Part shown: positions 1-6,657 of the stretch, in pieces
Layout: the number at the start of each line of letters is the position of its first letter
Position numbering within the stretch: the first letter of the stretch is position 1
Source of the DNA: Alphaproteobacteria bacterium
GTDB taxonomy: Bacteria; Pseudomonadota; Alphaproteobacteria; Sphingomonadales; Rhodothalassiaceae
Direction: 5' to 3'
DNA length: 6,657 bases
Assembly (NCBI GenBank): GCA_003694205.1
Contig: RFKS01000029.1
Coordinates: forward strand, 1 to 6,657
Translations under genes and position numbers: made by a program
Notes under the pieces: model-generated
What the model was told of the DNA's origin: nothing
The model's database searches: none
The model's input: the letters and a program-made list of their open reading frames with translations, nothing else

Positions 1-1137
1 AAGGTGATCGAGGCCGGCGGGCTTTACGTCATCGGCACCGAACGCCACGAGTCGCGGCGCATCGACAATCAGCTGCGCGGTCGCTCGGGGCGCCAGGGCG
101 ATCCCGGACGTTCAAAATTCTACCTCTCGCTCGAGGATGACATGATGCGCATCTTCGGGCCCCAGCGCATGGACGCCTGGCTCCGCAAGCTCGGCATCGA
201 GGAGGGCGAGGCGATTACCCATCCCTGGCTCAACAAGGCAATCGAGAAGGCGCAGGAAAAGGTCGAGGCGCGCAATTTCGAGGCCCGCAAGCAGATCCTC
301 AAATATGACGACGTGATGAACGATCAACGCAAGGTGATCTTCGAGCAGCGTCGCGAGATCATGGCAGCGGAAGAAGTCGCGGAGACGATCCGCGACATGC
401 GCCATGAAACGGTCGCCAGCCTCGTTGCCGCGCACATCCCGCCCAAGGCCTTTCCCGAGCAATGGGATATCGAGGGACTTGGTGTCGAGACGAAGCGGGT
501 GTTCGGGATCGAATTGCCGCTCGAGGACTGGCGCAAGGAAGAGGGCGTAGACGAAGAGGTATTCGTCGAGCGAATCATCGAGGCCGCCGATCGCCATATG
601 GCGGAAAAGGCGGCGCGCTACGGCCCCGAAATCTGGCGACAGGTCGAGAAGAGCCTGCTGCTTCAGGTCATCGACCAGGAGTGGAAGGATCATCTCGCCA
701 ATCTCGATTATTTGCGCCAGGCGGTGAATCTGCGCGCCTACGGGCAGCGCAACCCATTGAACGAATACAAGACCGACGCCTTCGCCATGTTCGAGTCGAT
801 GCTCGAGCGGGTACGCGAGACGGTGACGCAGATCCTCTCGCATGTCGAATTCGCGCAGCCCGAGCCGGCGATCGCCGAGCCCGAGCCGCCGAGCGAGATG
901 CACGCGCATCATGTCGACCCACTGACCGGCGAGGACGAGCTCGGCCGCGCCCGCGCCCTCGAGCATGCCGCCGCGGCAGGCGGGCGGGTTGTGAACGCCG
1001 GCGGCACGGTGCGTGCCCGGCAGGCCGCCGCCGCACTCGATCCCAACAATCCGCAAAGCTGGGGCCGGGTGGCACGCAACGCCCCCTGCCCCTGCGGCTC
1101 GGGGAAGAAGTACAAGCACTGCCACGGCGCCTTCTGA
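1..1137 (+). CDS. secA: Protein translocase subunit SecA, C-terminal part (5' partial)
   Basis: SecA is the cytoplasmic ATPase motor that pushes unfolded preproteins through the SecYEG channel in the inner membrane. The frame is open from base 1, so the gene enters from outside the window; the GTG at base 4 is an internal valine codon, not a start. About 378 residues remain of a protein usually near 900. Counting from that valine, residues 15-35 are the end of the second helicase half (HESRRIDNQ, then [12 protein letters not shown], helicase motif VI with its arginines). The helical scaffold follows, ending around residues 220-275 ([22 protein letters not shown]). Next comes a proline/glutamate-rich linker (about 285-305). 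The end is the zinc-binding tail [13 protein letters not shown], with ligands C362, C364, C373 and H374, which in the family binds SecB and phospholipid. Nothing looks damaged. The identification is secure. The gene is unrelated in function to the catabolic operon downstream. Confidence 0.97.
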   Translation, partial: KVIEAGGLYVIGTERHESRRIDNQLRGRSGRQGDPGRSKFYLSLEDDMMRIFGPQRMDAWLRKLGIEEGEAITHPWLNKAIEKAQEKVEARNFEARKQILKYDDVMNDQRKVIFEQRREIMAAEEVAETIRDMRHETVASLVAAHIPPKAFPEQWDIEGLGVETKRVFGIELPLEDWRKEEGVDEEVFVERIIEAADRHMAEKAARYGPEIWRQVEKSLLLQVIDQEWKDHLANLDYLRQAVNLRAYGQRNPLNEYKTDAFAMFESMLERVRETVTQILSHVEFAQPEPAIAEPEPPSEMHAHHVDPLTGEDELGRARALEHAAAAGGRVVNAGGTVRARQAAAALDPNNPQSWGRVARNAPCPCGSGKKYKHCHGAF

Positions 1138-1174
1138 GGTGGCATGCGGCACCACGTGCGCTGCGCTGCGGCCC

Positions 1175-1191
1175 GCGTGCGGATGGCACGC
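1175..1191 (+). other. Small GC-rich stem-loop downstream of secA
   Basis: GCGTGC (1175-1180) and GCACGC (1186-1191) form a perfect 6-bp stem around a 5-base loop, starting 37 bases after the secA stop. There is no T-tract behind it, so it does not meet the usual definition of an intrinsic terminator. It could be a weak 3' end structure for the secA message or simply chance in GC-rich DNA. Confidence 0.25.
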
Positions 1192-1206
1192 CATCAACAG
1201 GGCGGA

Positions 1207-1240
1207 TCGCATGCGGGGCAATTGGTCGCATCCGGGGTAA
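1207..1240. repeat. Imperfect 15-bp direct repeat upstream of the promoter
   Basis: TCGCATGCGGGGCAA (1207-1221) and TCGCATCCGGGGTAA (1226-1240) match at 13 of 15 positions and start 19 bases apart, roughly two helical turns. The pair lies immediately upstream of the AT-rich core promoter of the catabolic operon. That spacing and position would suit two protomers of an activator on the same DNA face, but no known binding site is recognised. The first copy contains the short palindrome CGCATGCG (1208-1215). Confidence 0.4.
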
Positions 1241-1260
1241 ATGTTTTAATCTTGAAATAT
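1241..1260. promoter_or_regulatory. Candidate MarR-type operator (imperfect palindrome)
   Basis: This is an AT-rich 20-bp dyad of form ATnTTTnAA-N2-TTnAAAnAT, with 7 of 10 positions in each half symmetric, centred between 1250 and 1251. It stands out from GC-rich surroundings and covers the -35 hexamer of the predicted promoter. Imperfect palindromes of this size overlapping a promoter are typical sites for MarR-family dimers, and a MarR gene is the third gene of the operon. The link between this site and that regulator is inference. The AT-richness alone would be expected of any promoter. Confidence 0.35.
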
Positions 1261-1280
1261 AAGCCGGACCCGCCTATCGT
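1252..1280 (+). promoter_or_regulatory. Predicted sigma70-type promoter of the catabolic operon
   Basis: TTGAAA (1252-1257; 5 of 6 to TTGACA) is followed after 17 bases by TATCGT (1275-1280; 4 of 6 to TATAAT). Transcription would start near 1286, leaving a leader of about 94 bases before the ATG at 1380. An overlapping alternative is TTGGTC (1222-1227), 17 bases, TTTAAT (1245-1250), with the better -10 and the poorer -35. This is the only AT-rich patch in the intergenic region, which supports a promoter here, though not which of the two pairs is used. Confidence 0.45.
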
Positions 1281-1293
1281 GGCTCGTGCGCCC

Positions 1294-1337
1294 CGGTGCC
1301 GCGTCGACCGCTGTGCTGGATTGCGGTCGAGGCACCG
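1294..1337 (+). other. Long bulged hairpin in the predicted operon leader
   Basis: CGGTGCC (1294-1300) pairs with GGCACCG (1331-1337), and TCGACCGC (1304-1311) pairs with GCGGTCGA (1323-1330). Together they give 15 perfect base pairs interrupted only by a 3-base bulge (1301-1303), around an 11-base loop (1312-1322). The structure would lie in the 5' leader just downstream of the predicted transcription start and end 42 bases before the ATG. No T-tract follows, so it is not a standard terminator. It could be an RNA element or a second DNA dyad for a regulator. It matches no riboswitch class I recognise. Confidence 0.5.
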
Positions 1338-1379
1338 CGCTATGGGGCGGAGTGGCAGCTGATGGTGAGGATCTGAGCC

Positions 1380-3677
1380 ATGAAGATCGCCTGTCTGGGC
1401 GGTGGACCGGCGGGACTTTATTTCGCCATCTCGATGAAGCTGCGGGATCCGTCGCACGAGATCACGGTCTATGAGCGCAACCGGCCCGGCGACACCTTCG
1501 GCTGGGGTGTCGTCTTCTCCGACCGCACGATGGACTATCTGCGGGCCAACGACCCGGTCTCGGCGGCGCAGATTCTCGGCGAGTTCGCCCATTGGGACGA
1601 TATCGACGTCCATTTCAAGGGCCGTGTCATCACCTCGGGCGGGCACGGCTTCTGCGGCATCGGCCGCCAGCGCTTGCTCAACATTCTGGCCGAGCGCGCT
1701 GCCGAACTGGGCGTCAAGCTGGTCTATGAATACGAGGTTGAGCCCGACCTTGCGGCATTTTCTGACTGCGATCTTCTGATCGCCTCGGATGGTATCAATT
1801 CGCGTATCCGCGAGCGCCATGCGCGGCATTTCGGGGTCGATATCGAGACCCGGGCCAACAAGTTCGTCTGGCTCGGCACGCACAAGGTGTTCGACGCCTT
1901 CACCTTCATCTTCAAGAAGACGCGGCACGGCTGGATCTGGGTCCACGCCTATCGCTTCGACGCGGACACCTCCACTTTCATCCCCGAATGCAGCGAGCGG
2001 ACCTGGAACAATTTCGGATTCGGCGAGATGAGCCAGGCGGAGATCCTGGCGACGCTTGAGGAGGTGTTCGCGAAGGAGCTCGAAGGCCACAAGCTGATGT
2101 CCAATGCGCGGCATCTGCGCGGTGCCGCGATCTGGCTCAATTTCCGCCGCGTCCTGTGCCGGAAATGGTATTACCGGAACATCATCCTGCTTGGCGATGC
2201 GGCGCATACGGCGCATTTCTCGATCGGCTCGGGCACCAAGCTCGCCTTCGAGGATGCGATCAAACTCGCCGAAGTGCTCTCGGAGAGCGACCTGCCCGTT
2301 TCCCGCGCCCTCCGCCAGTATCAGGAGGCGCGCCATCTCGAGGCGCTCAAGCTGCAGTCGGCGGCGCGCAATTCGACCCAATGGTTCGAGGAGGTCGAGC
2401 GCTATGTCGGGATGGAGCCGATTCAGTTCTCCTATTCGCTGCTCACCCGTTCACAGCGCGTAAGCCACGACAATCTCAGGCTCAGGGACCCGAAATGGCT
2501 GGCCAAGGTGGAGAAGTGGTTCTACGCCAAGGCCACCGGTACGCGGCCGAAAAAGCCGGTGCCGCCGATGTTCGCGCCTTTCTCGCTGCGCGACATGCGG
2601 CTCGAGAACCGCGTCGTCGTCTCGCCCATGTGCATGTATTCGGCCACCGACGGTGTGCCGGACGAGTTCCATTTCGTGCATCTCGCCACGCGTGCCACCG
2701 GCGGCGCCGGGCTCGTCTTCACCGAGATGACGAATATCGCGCCCGAGGCCCGCATCTCGCCCGGCTGTGCCGGCATCTGGAACGAGACACAGATGCGGGC
2801 GTGGAAGCGGATCGTCGATTATGTCCACCGCGAAACCCGGGCGAAGATCGGCATCCAGCTCGGCCACGCCGGGCCCAGAGGCTCGACGAAACGCGCCTGG
2901 GAAGGCGCGGACGAACCGCTCGACGACGGCAATTGGCCGCTTCTCGCGCCCTCGCCGGTGCCCTGGTCGCCCGCGAATCAGGTCCCGAAGGAAATGACCC
3001 GGGCCGACATGGATCGCGTCATCGCCGACTATGTGCGGGCAACCGAGCTCGCAGCCCGCGCCGGCTTCGACATCCTCGAACTTCATGCCGCGCACGGCTA
3101 TCTCCTTTCCGCCTTCATCACGCCGCTCAGCAACCGGCGGCGTGACGCCTATGGCGGCGCGCTCGTGAACCGCCTGCGCTTCCCGATCGAGGTGATGGAG
3201 GCCATCCGCGCCGCCTGGCCGGCCGAAAAGCCGATATCGGTACGCATTTCGGCCCATGACTGGGTGGGATCGCAGGGCATCACCGATGCCGATGCGGTGG
3301 AAATTGCCCGTGCCTTCGTCGCCGCCGGTGCCGACATCATCGACGTCTCGGCGGGCCAGACCTCGACCCGCGCGCAGCCGGTCTATGGCCGCATGTTCCA
3401 GACGCCCTTTTCCGACCGGGTGCGCAATGAGGGGCGGGTGGCGACCATTGCGGTCGGCAATATCTACGAGGTCGACCATGTCAATTCGATCCTTGCCGCG
3501 GGCCGTGCCGATCTCGTGTGCATGGCGCGGGCGCATCTGATGGATCCCTACTGGACCCTGCGTGCGGCGGCGCAGCAGCATTTTCATGGCGTCCACGTGC
3601 CGCCGCAATATCTTGCCGGTTTCGAGCAGCTCGAGCGCAATCTGGAGCGCGCCGGACAGATGGCGCTTCTCGCCTAG
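1380..3677 (+). CDS. Bifunctional aryl-CoA monooxygenase/reductase (2-aminobenzoyl-CoA monooxygenase/reductase or salicylyl-CoA 5-hydroxylase family)
   Basis: This 765-residue cytoplasmic flavoprotein is a natural fusion. Residues 1 to about 385 are a group A FAD monooxygenase: GGGPAG at 7-12 with ribose-binding E32, a DG motif around D137-G138, and GDAAH at 272-276. From about 395 to 755 it is an old yellow enzyme of the YqjM-like class: SPMCMYS with C418 and Y420, QLGHAG at 493-498, HAAHGY at 569-574, and a C-terminal phosphate-binding region ending [18 protein letters not shown]. The characterised relative in Azoarcus evansii hydroxylates 2-aminobenzoyl-CoA at C5 using O2 and NADH, then reduces the ring to a non-aromatic 5-oxo product. 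Close homologues are also annotated as salicylyl-CoA 5-hydroxylase, so the natural substrate (amino- or hydroxybenzoyl-CoA) is not decided by sequence alone. The ATG is preceded by GGTGAGG (1364-1370) at 9 bases. It is the first gene of the operon. Both halves look intact. Confidence 0.9.
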   Translation: MKIACLGGGPAGLYFAISMKLRDPSHEITVYERNRPGDTFGWGVVFSDRTMDYLRANDPVSAAQILGEFAHWDDIDVHFKGRVITSGGHGFCGIGRQRLLNILAERAAELGVKLVYEYEVEPDLAAFSDCDLLIASDGINSRIRERHARHFGVDIETRANKFVWLGTHKVFDAFTFIFKKTRHGWIWVHAYRFDADTSTFIPECSERTWNNFGFGEMSQAEILATLEEVFAKELEGHKLMSNARHLRGAAIWLNFRRVLCRKWYYRNIILLGDAAHTAHFSIGSGTKLAFEDAIKLAEVLSESDLPVSRALRQYQEARHLEALKLQSAARNSTQWFEEVERYVGMEPIQFSYSLLTRSQRVSHDNLRLRDPKWLAKVEKWFYAKATGTRPKKPVPPMFAPFSLRDMRLENRVVVSPMCMYSATDGVPDEFHFVHLATRATGGAGLVFTEMTNIAPEARISPGCAGIWNETQMRAWKRIVDYVHRETRAKIGIQLGHAGPRGSTKRAWEGADEPLDDGNWPLLAPSPVPWSPANQVPKEMTRADMDRVIADYVRATELAARAGFDILELHAAHGYLLSAFITPLSNRRRDAYGGALVNRLRFPIEVMEAIRAAWPAEKPISVRISAHDWVGSQGITDADAVEIARAFVAAGADIIDVSAGQTSTRAQPVYGRMFQTPFSDRVRNEGRVATIAVGNIYEVDHVNSILAAGRADLVCMARAHLMDPYWTLRAAAQQHFHGVHVPPQYLAGFEQLERNLERAGQMALLA

Positions 3678-3685
3678 GAACGGAG

Positions 3686-4435
3686 ATGGGACAAGGCGTG
3701 CGACAGGCGGTGATCACCGGCGGCGGATCGGGCATCGGACTCGCTATCGCGCGGCGTCTCTCTGCCGATGGCGCCACCGTCCTTCTGCTCGGCCGTTCGG
3801 AGGACAGGCTGAGGGCGGCGCAGCAGGCGGTTCCGGATGCCCGCATCGCAGCCTGCGACGTGGCGGACGAAGACTCCGTCAAGCGGGTCTTGTCCGGTTT
3901 CGGCAGCATCGACATTCTCGTCAACAATGCCGGTATCGTCGAAACCGCGCTCTTTCTCAGGATCGACGACGACGCCTGGCGGCGCATGGTCGACGTCAAT
4001 CTCATGGGCGCCGTCCACTGTATCCGTGCCGTGCTCCCGGCGATGACCGCGCGCGGCCGCGGCCGCATCATCAACATTGCCTCCACCGCGGCGCTCAAGG
4101 GCTATGCCTATGCCAGCGCCTATGCGGCGACCAAGCATGCGCTGCTCGGCCTCACCCGGTCGCTGGCACTCGAGCTGGCGCGAACGGAGATCACGGTGAA
4201 TGCCGTCTGCCCCGGTTATACCGAGACCGCCATCGTCGAGGCGGCGGTCGCGCGCATCGCCGAGAAGACGGGACGCGGCCCCGAGGAGGCGCGGGCCGCG
4301 CTCGAAGCGGCCAATCCGCAAGGCCGCTTGATCAAGCCCGAGGAAGTGGCGCAAGCTGTCGCCTGGCTGGTCTCGCCCGAGGCACGGGCGATCACCGGCC
4401 AGGCGATCGCGGTTGCGGGTGGGGAGGTGATGTAG
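3686..4435 (+). CDS. SDR-family dehydrogenase, probable hydroxyacyl-CoA dehydrogenase
   Basis: This 249-residue classical short-chain dehydrogenase/reductase has all family landmarks: TGGGSGIG cofactor loop (11-18), NNAG (80-83), catalytic N105 in DVNLMG, S133, Y146 and K150 (YAATK), and the PGYTET segment after the sixth strand. The second strand ends LLLGRS rather than in an acidic residue, which leans towards NADP(H), though this is a weak predictor. In this operon it most likely oxidises a hydroxyl intermediate formed after ring reduction or hydration, as in beta-oxidation; the substrate is inferred from context only. It starts 8 bases after the previous stop. I chose the ATG at 3686, with AGGAA at 3676-3680; a GTG four codons later (3698) is an alternative start, with GGAG at 3682-3685. 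An upstream extension to 3518 would run deep into the previous gene and is rejected. Confidence 0.85.
   Translation: MGQGVRQAVITGGGSGIGLAIARRLSADGATVLLLGRSEDRLRAAQQAVPDARIAACDVADEDSVKRVLSGFGSIDILVNNAGIVETALFLRIDDDAWRRMVDVNLMGAVHCIRAVLPAMTARGRGRIINIASTAALKGYAYASAYAATKHALLGLTRSLALELARTEITVNAVCPGYTETAIVEAAVARIAEKTGRGPEEARAALEAANPQGRLIKPEEVAQAVAWLVSPEARAITGQAIAVAGGEVM
4423..4430 (+). promoter_or_regulatory. Strong Shine-Dalgarno setting the GTG start of the MarR gene
   Basis: GGAGGTGA lies inside the last codons of the SDR gene, 6 bases before the GTG at 4437. It is a near-perfect complement of the 16S rRNA tail and is much stronger than the sites in front of the neighbouring SDR and crotonase genes. 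It decides the non-ATG start and may let the regulator be translated independently of the upstream enzyme. Confidence 0.75.
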
Positions 4436-4436
4436 C

Positions 4437-4928
4437 GTGCCGGATCTGCGCGAGAAGCTGGGTGGAGCCCCGCATTCCAAGCAGTCGCTGCGGCTGTGGC
4501 TGCGGCTGCTGTCCTGCGCCACGGTGATCGAAAAGCGGCTGCGCACGCGTCTTGCGCGGGAATTTCACACCACCCTGCCGCGGTTCGACGTGCTCGCCGC
4601 ACTTGAGCGTCATCCCGACGGTCTCACCATGGGTGAGCTGTCGCATGCCCTCATGGTCTCGAACGGCAATGTCACCGGCGTCGCCAACCGGCTTCTTGCC
4701 GACGGACTGATCGAACGCGAGGTCGACGCCAGGGACCGGCGCACCTTTCGCGTCCGCCTGTCGCGCAAGGGTCGCGAGGAGTTCGCGACCATGGCGAAGG
4801 TGCATGAAGGCTGGGTCGACGACATGTTCGCCGATCTCACGAACGAGGAGATAGAGACCCTGATGGAGCAGCTCATACGTGTTCGCCGCTCGGTGGCGCA
4901 GAGCGAGAAGCGGGCGGCCGATGCGTGA
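4437..4928 (+). CDS. MarR-family transcriptional regulator
   Basis: This is a 163-residue winged helix-turn-helix protein of the usual MarR length, which binds DNA as a dimer. The N-terminal helix (about 14-45, rich in Leu/Arg) should form the dimer interface with the C-terminal helices (about 115-155). The DNA-binding domain runs from about 49 to 112: TMGELSHAL, recognition helix around [16 protein letters not shown] (75-90), and a wing with the characteristic DARDRR (97-102) followed by [10 protein letters not shown]. MarR proteins inside aromatic catabolic operons typically repress them and release DNA on binding a substrate or its CoA thioester; that role here is inference. It starts with GTG one base after the SDR stop and ends overlapping the next gene by 8 bases. 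A candidate operator is the palindrome at 1241-1260. Confidence 0.9.
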   Translation: MPDLREKLGGAPHSKQSLRLWLRLLSCATVIEKRLRTRLAREFHTTLPRFDVLAALERHPDGLTMGELSHALMVSNGNVTGVANRLLADGLIEREVDARDRRTFRVRLSRKGREEFATMAKVHEGWVDDMFADLTNEEIETLMEQLIRVRRSVAQSEKRAADA

Positions 4929-5733
4929 TCCCGTGACCTATGCCCCCACCCATTTCGCCTGGGAGTTCGCGGACGGCGTGGCCACCGTCACCCTCACGCG
5001 CCCGGATCGCAAGAATCCGCTGACCTTCGAGTCCTATGCCGAATTGCGCGACCTGTTCCGGGCGCTCAAGGACGGCGGCGCAGTGCGCGCGGTGGTGCTC
5101 ACCGGCGCTGGTGACAATTTCTGCTCCGGCGGTGATGTCCACGAGATCATCGGGCCGCTGACCGAAATGGACATGCCCGGGCTGCTCGCCTTCACGCGCA
5201 TGACCGGCGATCTCGTCAAGGCGATGCGCGCCTGTCCGCAGCCGATTATCGCCGCCGTCGACGGCGTCTGCGTTGGCGCGGGGGCGATTCTCGCCATGGC
5301 GTCGGACCTGCGCTACGGCACCGCGCGGGCGCGGGTGGCCTTCCTCTTCACCCGCGTCGGACTCGCTGGTTGCGACATGGGCGCCTGCGCCATCCTGCCG
5401 CGGATCATCGGGCAGGGGCGGGCCTCCGAACTGCTGTTCAGCGGCCGCACCATGGATGGCGAGGAGGCCGAGCGCTGGGGTTTCTTCAATCGCCTGTGCG
5501 AGCCCGGCGCGCTTCTCGCCACTGCCCGCGAGACGGCATCCGCGCTTGCCGCAGGGCCGAGCTTCGCGCACGGGATCACCAAGAACCAGCTCAATGCCGA
5601 GTGGGCGATGAGCCTCGAGACGGCCATCGAGGCCGAGGCGCAGGCGCAGGCGATCTGCATGCAGACGAAGGATTTCCGGCGCGCCTATGAGGCCTTTGTG
5701 AAAAAGCGGACGCCGCGGTTCGAGGGCGACTGA
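4921..5733 (+). CDS. Enoyl-CoA hydratase/isomerase (crotonase) family protein
   Basis: This 270-residue crotonase-fold protein acts on a CoA thioester. The oxyanion-hole segments are present: NFCSGGD (66-72) and DGVCVGAGA (114-122). They are followed by the conserved D129 and the [15 protein letters not shown] segment (147-161). By eye alignment with rat mitochondrial enoyl-CoA hydratase, the two catalytic glutamates (Glu144, Glu164) are replaced by I123 and R145, while D152 sits near the position where PaaG-type isomerases carry an acid. It may therefore not be a simple hydratase: isomerisation or hydrolytic ring opening of the alicyclic CoA intermediate are alternatives, the latter having precedent in BadI and BamA-type crotonases. 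The ATG at 4921 overlaps the last 8 bases of the MarR gene and has no strong Shine-Dalgarno, so translation is probably coupled. The in-frame ATG at 4879 would add 14 uncharacteristic Arg-rich residues and is rejected. Confidence 0.85.
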   Translation: MRDPVTYAPTHFAWEFADGVATVTLTRPDRKNPLTFESYAELRDLFRALKDGGAVRAVVLTGAGDNFCSGGDVHEIIGPLTEMDMPGLLAFTRMTGDLVKAMRACPQPIIAAVDGVCVGAGAILAMASDLRYGTARARVAFLFTRVGLAGCDMGACAILPRIIGQGRASELLFSGRTMDGEEAERWGFFNRLCEPGALLATARETASALAAGPSFAHGITKNQLNAEWAMSLETAIEAEAQAQAICMQTKDFRRAYEAFVKKRTPRFEGD

Positions 5734-6657
5734 ATGGCCGATCGCAGCTATCTCGACTGGCCCTTCCTTGACGATCGCCATCGCGCGCTGAAGGCCGATC
5801 TCTCTGCTTGGATCGACGATCAGCGATCGCTCCTTGCCGGGCCGGAGGAGGATGTCGATGCGGCGTGCCGGGCGCTCGTCGCTCGCCTCGGCCGCGATGG
5901 CTGGCTCAGGCACACCGTACCCGCCGCCCATGGCGGTGCCAGCGCGACGCTCGATGTGCGGAGCCTGTGCCTGATGCGCGAGGGGCTCGCCCAAGCATCG
6001 GCGCTCGCCGATTTCGCCTTCGCCATGCAGGGTCTGGGATCGGGTGCGATCACGCTCTTTGGCAGCGAGGCGCAAAAGGCCGCCTGGTTGCCTGCCGTCG
6101 CACGCGGCGAGAAGATCGCCGCCTTCGCGCTCTCGGAACGGGAGGCAGGATCGGATGTCGCCGCCATCGCCACGCGCGCGGTGCCGGTGAAGGGGGGCTA
6201 TCGGCTCGATGGCGAGAAGTGCTGGATCTCGAATGCCGGCATCGCGGATCTCTACGTCGTCTTCGCACGCACCGGCGAGGGGGAGGGCGCGCGCGGCCTT
6301 TCCGCCTTTATCCTCGAGGCCGGCACGCCCGGATTCTCGGTCAGCGAGCGCATTCCGTTGATCGCGCCGCATCCGCTCGGCGTGCTTCGCCTCGAGAATT
6401 GCGTGGTGCCGCACGCGGCGCTGCTCGGCGGGGCCGGCGAGGGTTTTCGTATCGCCATGGCAACGCTCGACATCTTCCGTTCAACGGTAGGCGCGGCGGC
6501 GCTCGGCTTTGCACGCCGCGCCTTCGATGCCGCACTGATCCTCCACGCGGATCACGAACTCAACGCTTCAACCTTCGCCGCCAGGGTCACCGCGAGCACG
6601 CTGTCGGACCTGCACAGCGCAGTCGTGTCGGCCATTGCGACGCTCAAAGGTCCTCTC
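5734..6657 (+). CDS. Acyl-CoA dehydrogenase, N-terminal and middle domains, joined in frame to a citrate synthase-like end (3' partial)
   Basis: The ATG directly abuts the preceding stop, with GAGGG (5722-5726) 7 bases upstream. Residues 1 to about 262 are a normal acyl-CoA dehydrogenase, an FAD enzyme that introduces an alpha-beta double bond into acyl-CoA. They show an alpha-helical N-terminus, [10 protein letters not shown] (132-141; the family's FAD/substrate motif, usually ALTEPxAGSD), KCWISNAG (162-169), and the start of the C-terminal helical domain at [20 protein letters not shown]. In context it would oxidise a ring or open-chain CoA intermediate. From about residue 263-269 the sequence stops resembling this family and continues as citrate synthase to the window edge. 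About 110 or more residues of the expected helical domain, with the region where the catalytic base normally lies, are missing. Confidence applies to the acyl-CoA dehydrogenase part; the frame as a whole is chimeric and its true 3' end is not seen. Confidence 0.85.
   Translation, partial: MADRSYLDWPFLDDRHRALKADLSAWIDDQRSLLAGPEEDVDAACRALVARLGRDGWLRHTVPAAHGGASATLDVRSLCLMREGLAQASALADFAFAMQGLGSGAITLFGSEAQKAAWLPAVARGEKIAAFALSEREAGSDVAAIATRAVPVKGGYRLDGEKCWISNAGIADLYVVFARTGEGEGARGLSAFILEAGTPGFSVSERIPLIAPHPLGVLRLENCVVPHAALLGGAGEGFRIAMATLDIFRSTVGAAALGFARRAFDAALILHADHELNASTFAARVTASTLSDLHSAVVSAIATLKGPL
6538..6657 (+). other. Citrate synthase-like segment at the end of the acyl-CoA dehydrogenase frame
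   Basis: Residues 269-308 of the frame read [17 protein letters not shown], then [23 protein letters not shown]. This is the familiar central part of short-type citrate or 2-methylcitrate synthases, including the paired histidines of HADHE. It stops just before the position where the active-site histidine of GPLHGG would come. Acyl-CoA dehydrogenases do not carry this sequence. The preceding RAFDAAL (6517-6537) fits both families, so the exact seam cannot be placed within about 20 bases. The segment is in frame and has the same GC-rich codon style as the rest. Either a citrate synthase fragment has been recombined here, or two genomic locations were joined during assembly. Confidence 0.8.

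Noticed and set aside
1175..1191. Stem-loop as the intrinsic terminator of secA
   Set aside because: The stem is only 6 bp and no run of T follows; kept only as a low-confidence structure.
1144..1362. Small + strand open frames in the intergenic region as possible leader peptide genes
   Set aside because: No convincing ribosome site and Arg-rich, low-information translations; the region is better explained by regulatory elements.
1194..2381. Long open frame of 395 codons on the minus strand, opposite the intergenic region and the monooxygenase domain
   Set aside because: It is a shadow of the G/C-biased third positions of the real gene; its translation shows no recognisable domain, and the + strand gene has intact FAD motifs.
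2451..3608. Minus-strand open frame of 385 codons opposite the old-yellow-enzyme domain
   Set aside because: Same compositional artefact; low-complexity Arg/Gly/His-rich translation without a family signature.
3518..3685. Extension of the SDR gene upstream to an ATG at 3518
   Set aside because: It would overlap the previous gene by 160 bases and add 56 residues before the canonical SDR start; the ATG at 3686 gives the normal family length.
4873..6414. Minus-strand open frame of 513 codons opposite the crotonase and acyl-CoA dehydrogenase genes
   Set aside because: Longest antisense frame in the window, but it covers two well-motivated + strand genes and its translation is Arg/Gly-rich with no recognisable motif.
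1..6657. tRNA or rRNA genes, CRISPR arrays, insertion sequences, attachment sites
   Set aside because: No cloverleaf, rRNA-like stretch, regularly spaced repeat array, transposase or terminal inverted repeat was seen.

Overview
The window is GC-rich, with strong G/C preference at third codon positions. Protein family resemblance throughout points to an alphaproteobacterium; I cannot name the genus. All recognised genes lie on the + strand. It opens inside the 3' part of secA (1-1137), the housekeeping Sec translocase motor. A 242-base intergenic region (1138-1379) follows, which is the only sizeable non-coding stretch.

From 1380 onward lies a tightly packed operon that looks like a catabolic island for an ortho-substituted benzoate handled as its CoA thioester: (1) a 765-residue fusion of a flavin monooxygenase and an old-yellow-enzyme reductase, of the 2-aminobenzoyl-CoA monooxygenase/reductase / salicylyl-CoA 5-hydroxylase family (1380-3677); (2) an SDR dehydrogenase (3686-4435); (3) a MarR-family regulator starting at GTG (4437-4928); (4) a crotonase-fold enzyme (4921-5733); (5) an acyl-CoA dehydrogenase (5734 to the window end). 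Gaps are 8, 1, -8 and 0 bases, so translation is probably coupled. The working model, by analogy with the aerobic 2-aminobenzoate pathway of Azoarcus evansii, is that the fusion enzyme oxygenates and then reduces the ring of an aryl-CoA. The crotonase, SDR and acyl-CoA dehydrogenase would then carry the alicyclic product through ring opening and beta-oxidation-like steps, under MarR control. A CoA ligase is expected but not seen; it may lie beyond the right edge.

The intergenic region holds a plausible sigma70-type promoter, an imperfect AT-rich palindrome over its -35 (candidate MarR operator), a 15-bp direct repeat just upstream, and a long bulged hairpin in the predicted leader.

The most surprising observation is at the right end. 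The acyl-CoA dehydrogenase frame is normal up to about residue 262-268 and then, without losing frame, becomes a recognisable citrate synthase sequence for its last 40 residues. The seam lies in a short stretch compatible with both families. An assembly chimera near a contig end is the most economical explanation, but a real recombination is possible. This frame should not be annotated as an intact acyl-CoA dehydrogenase.
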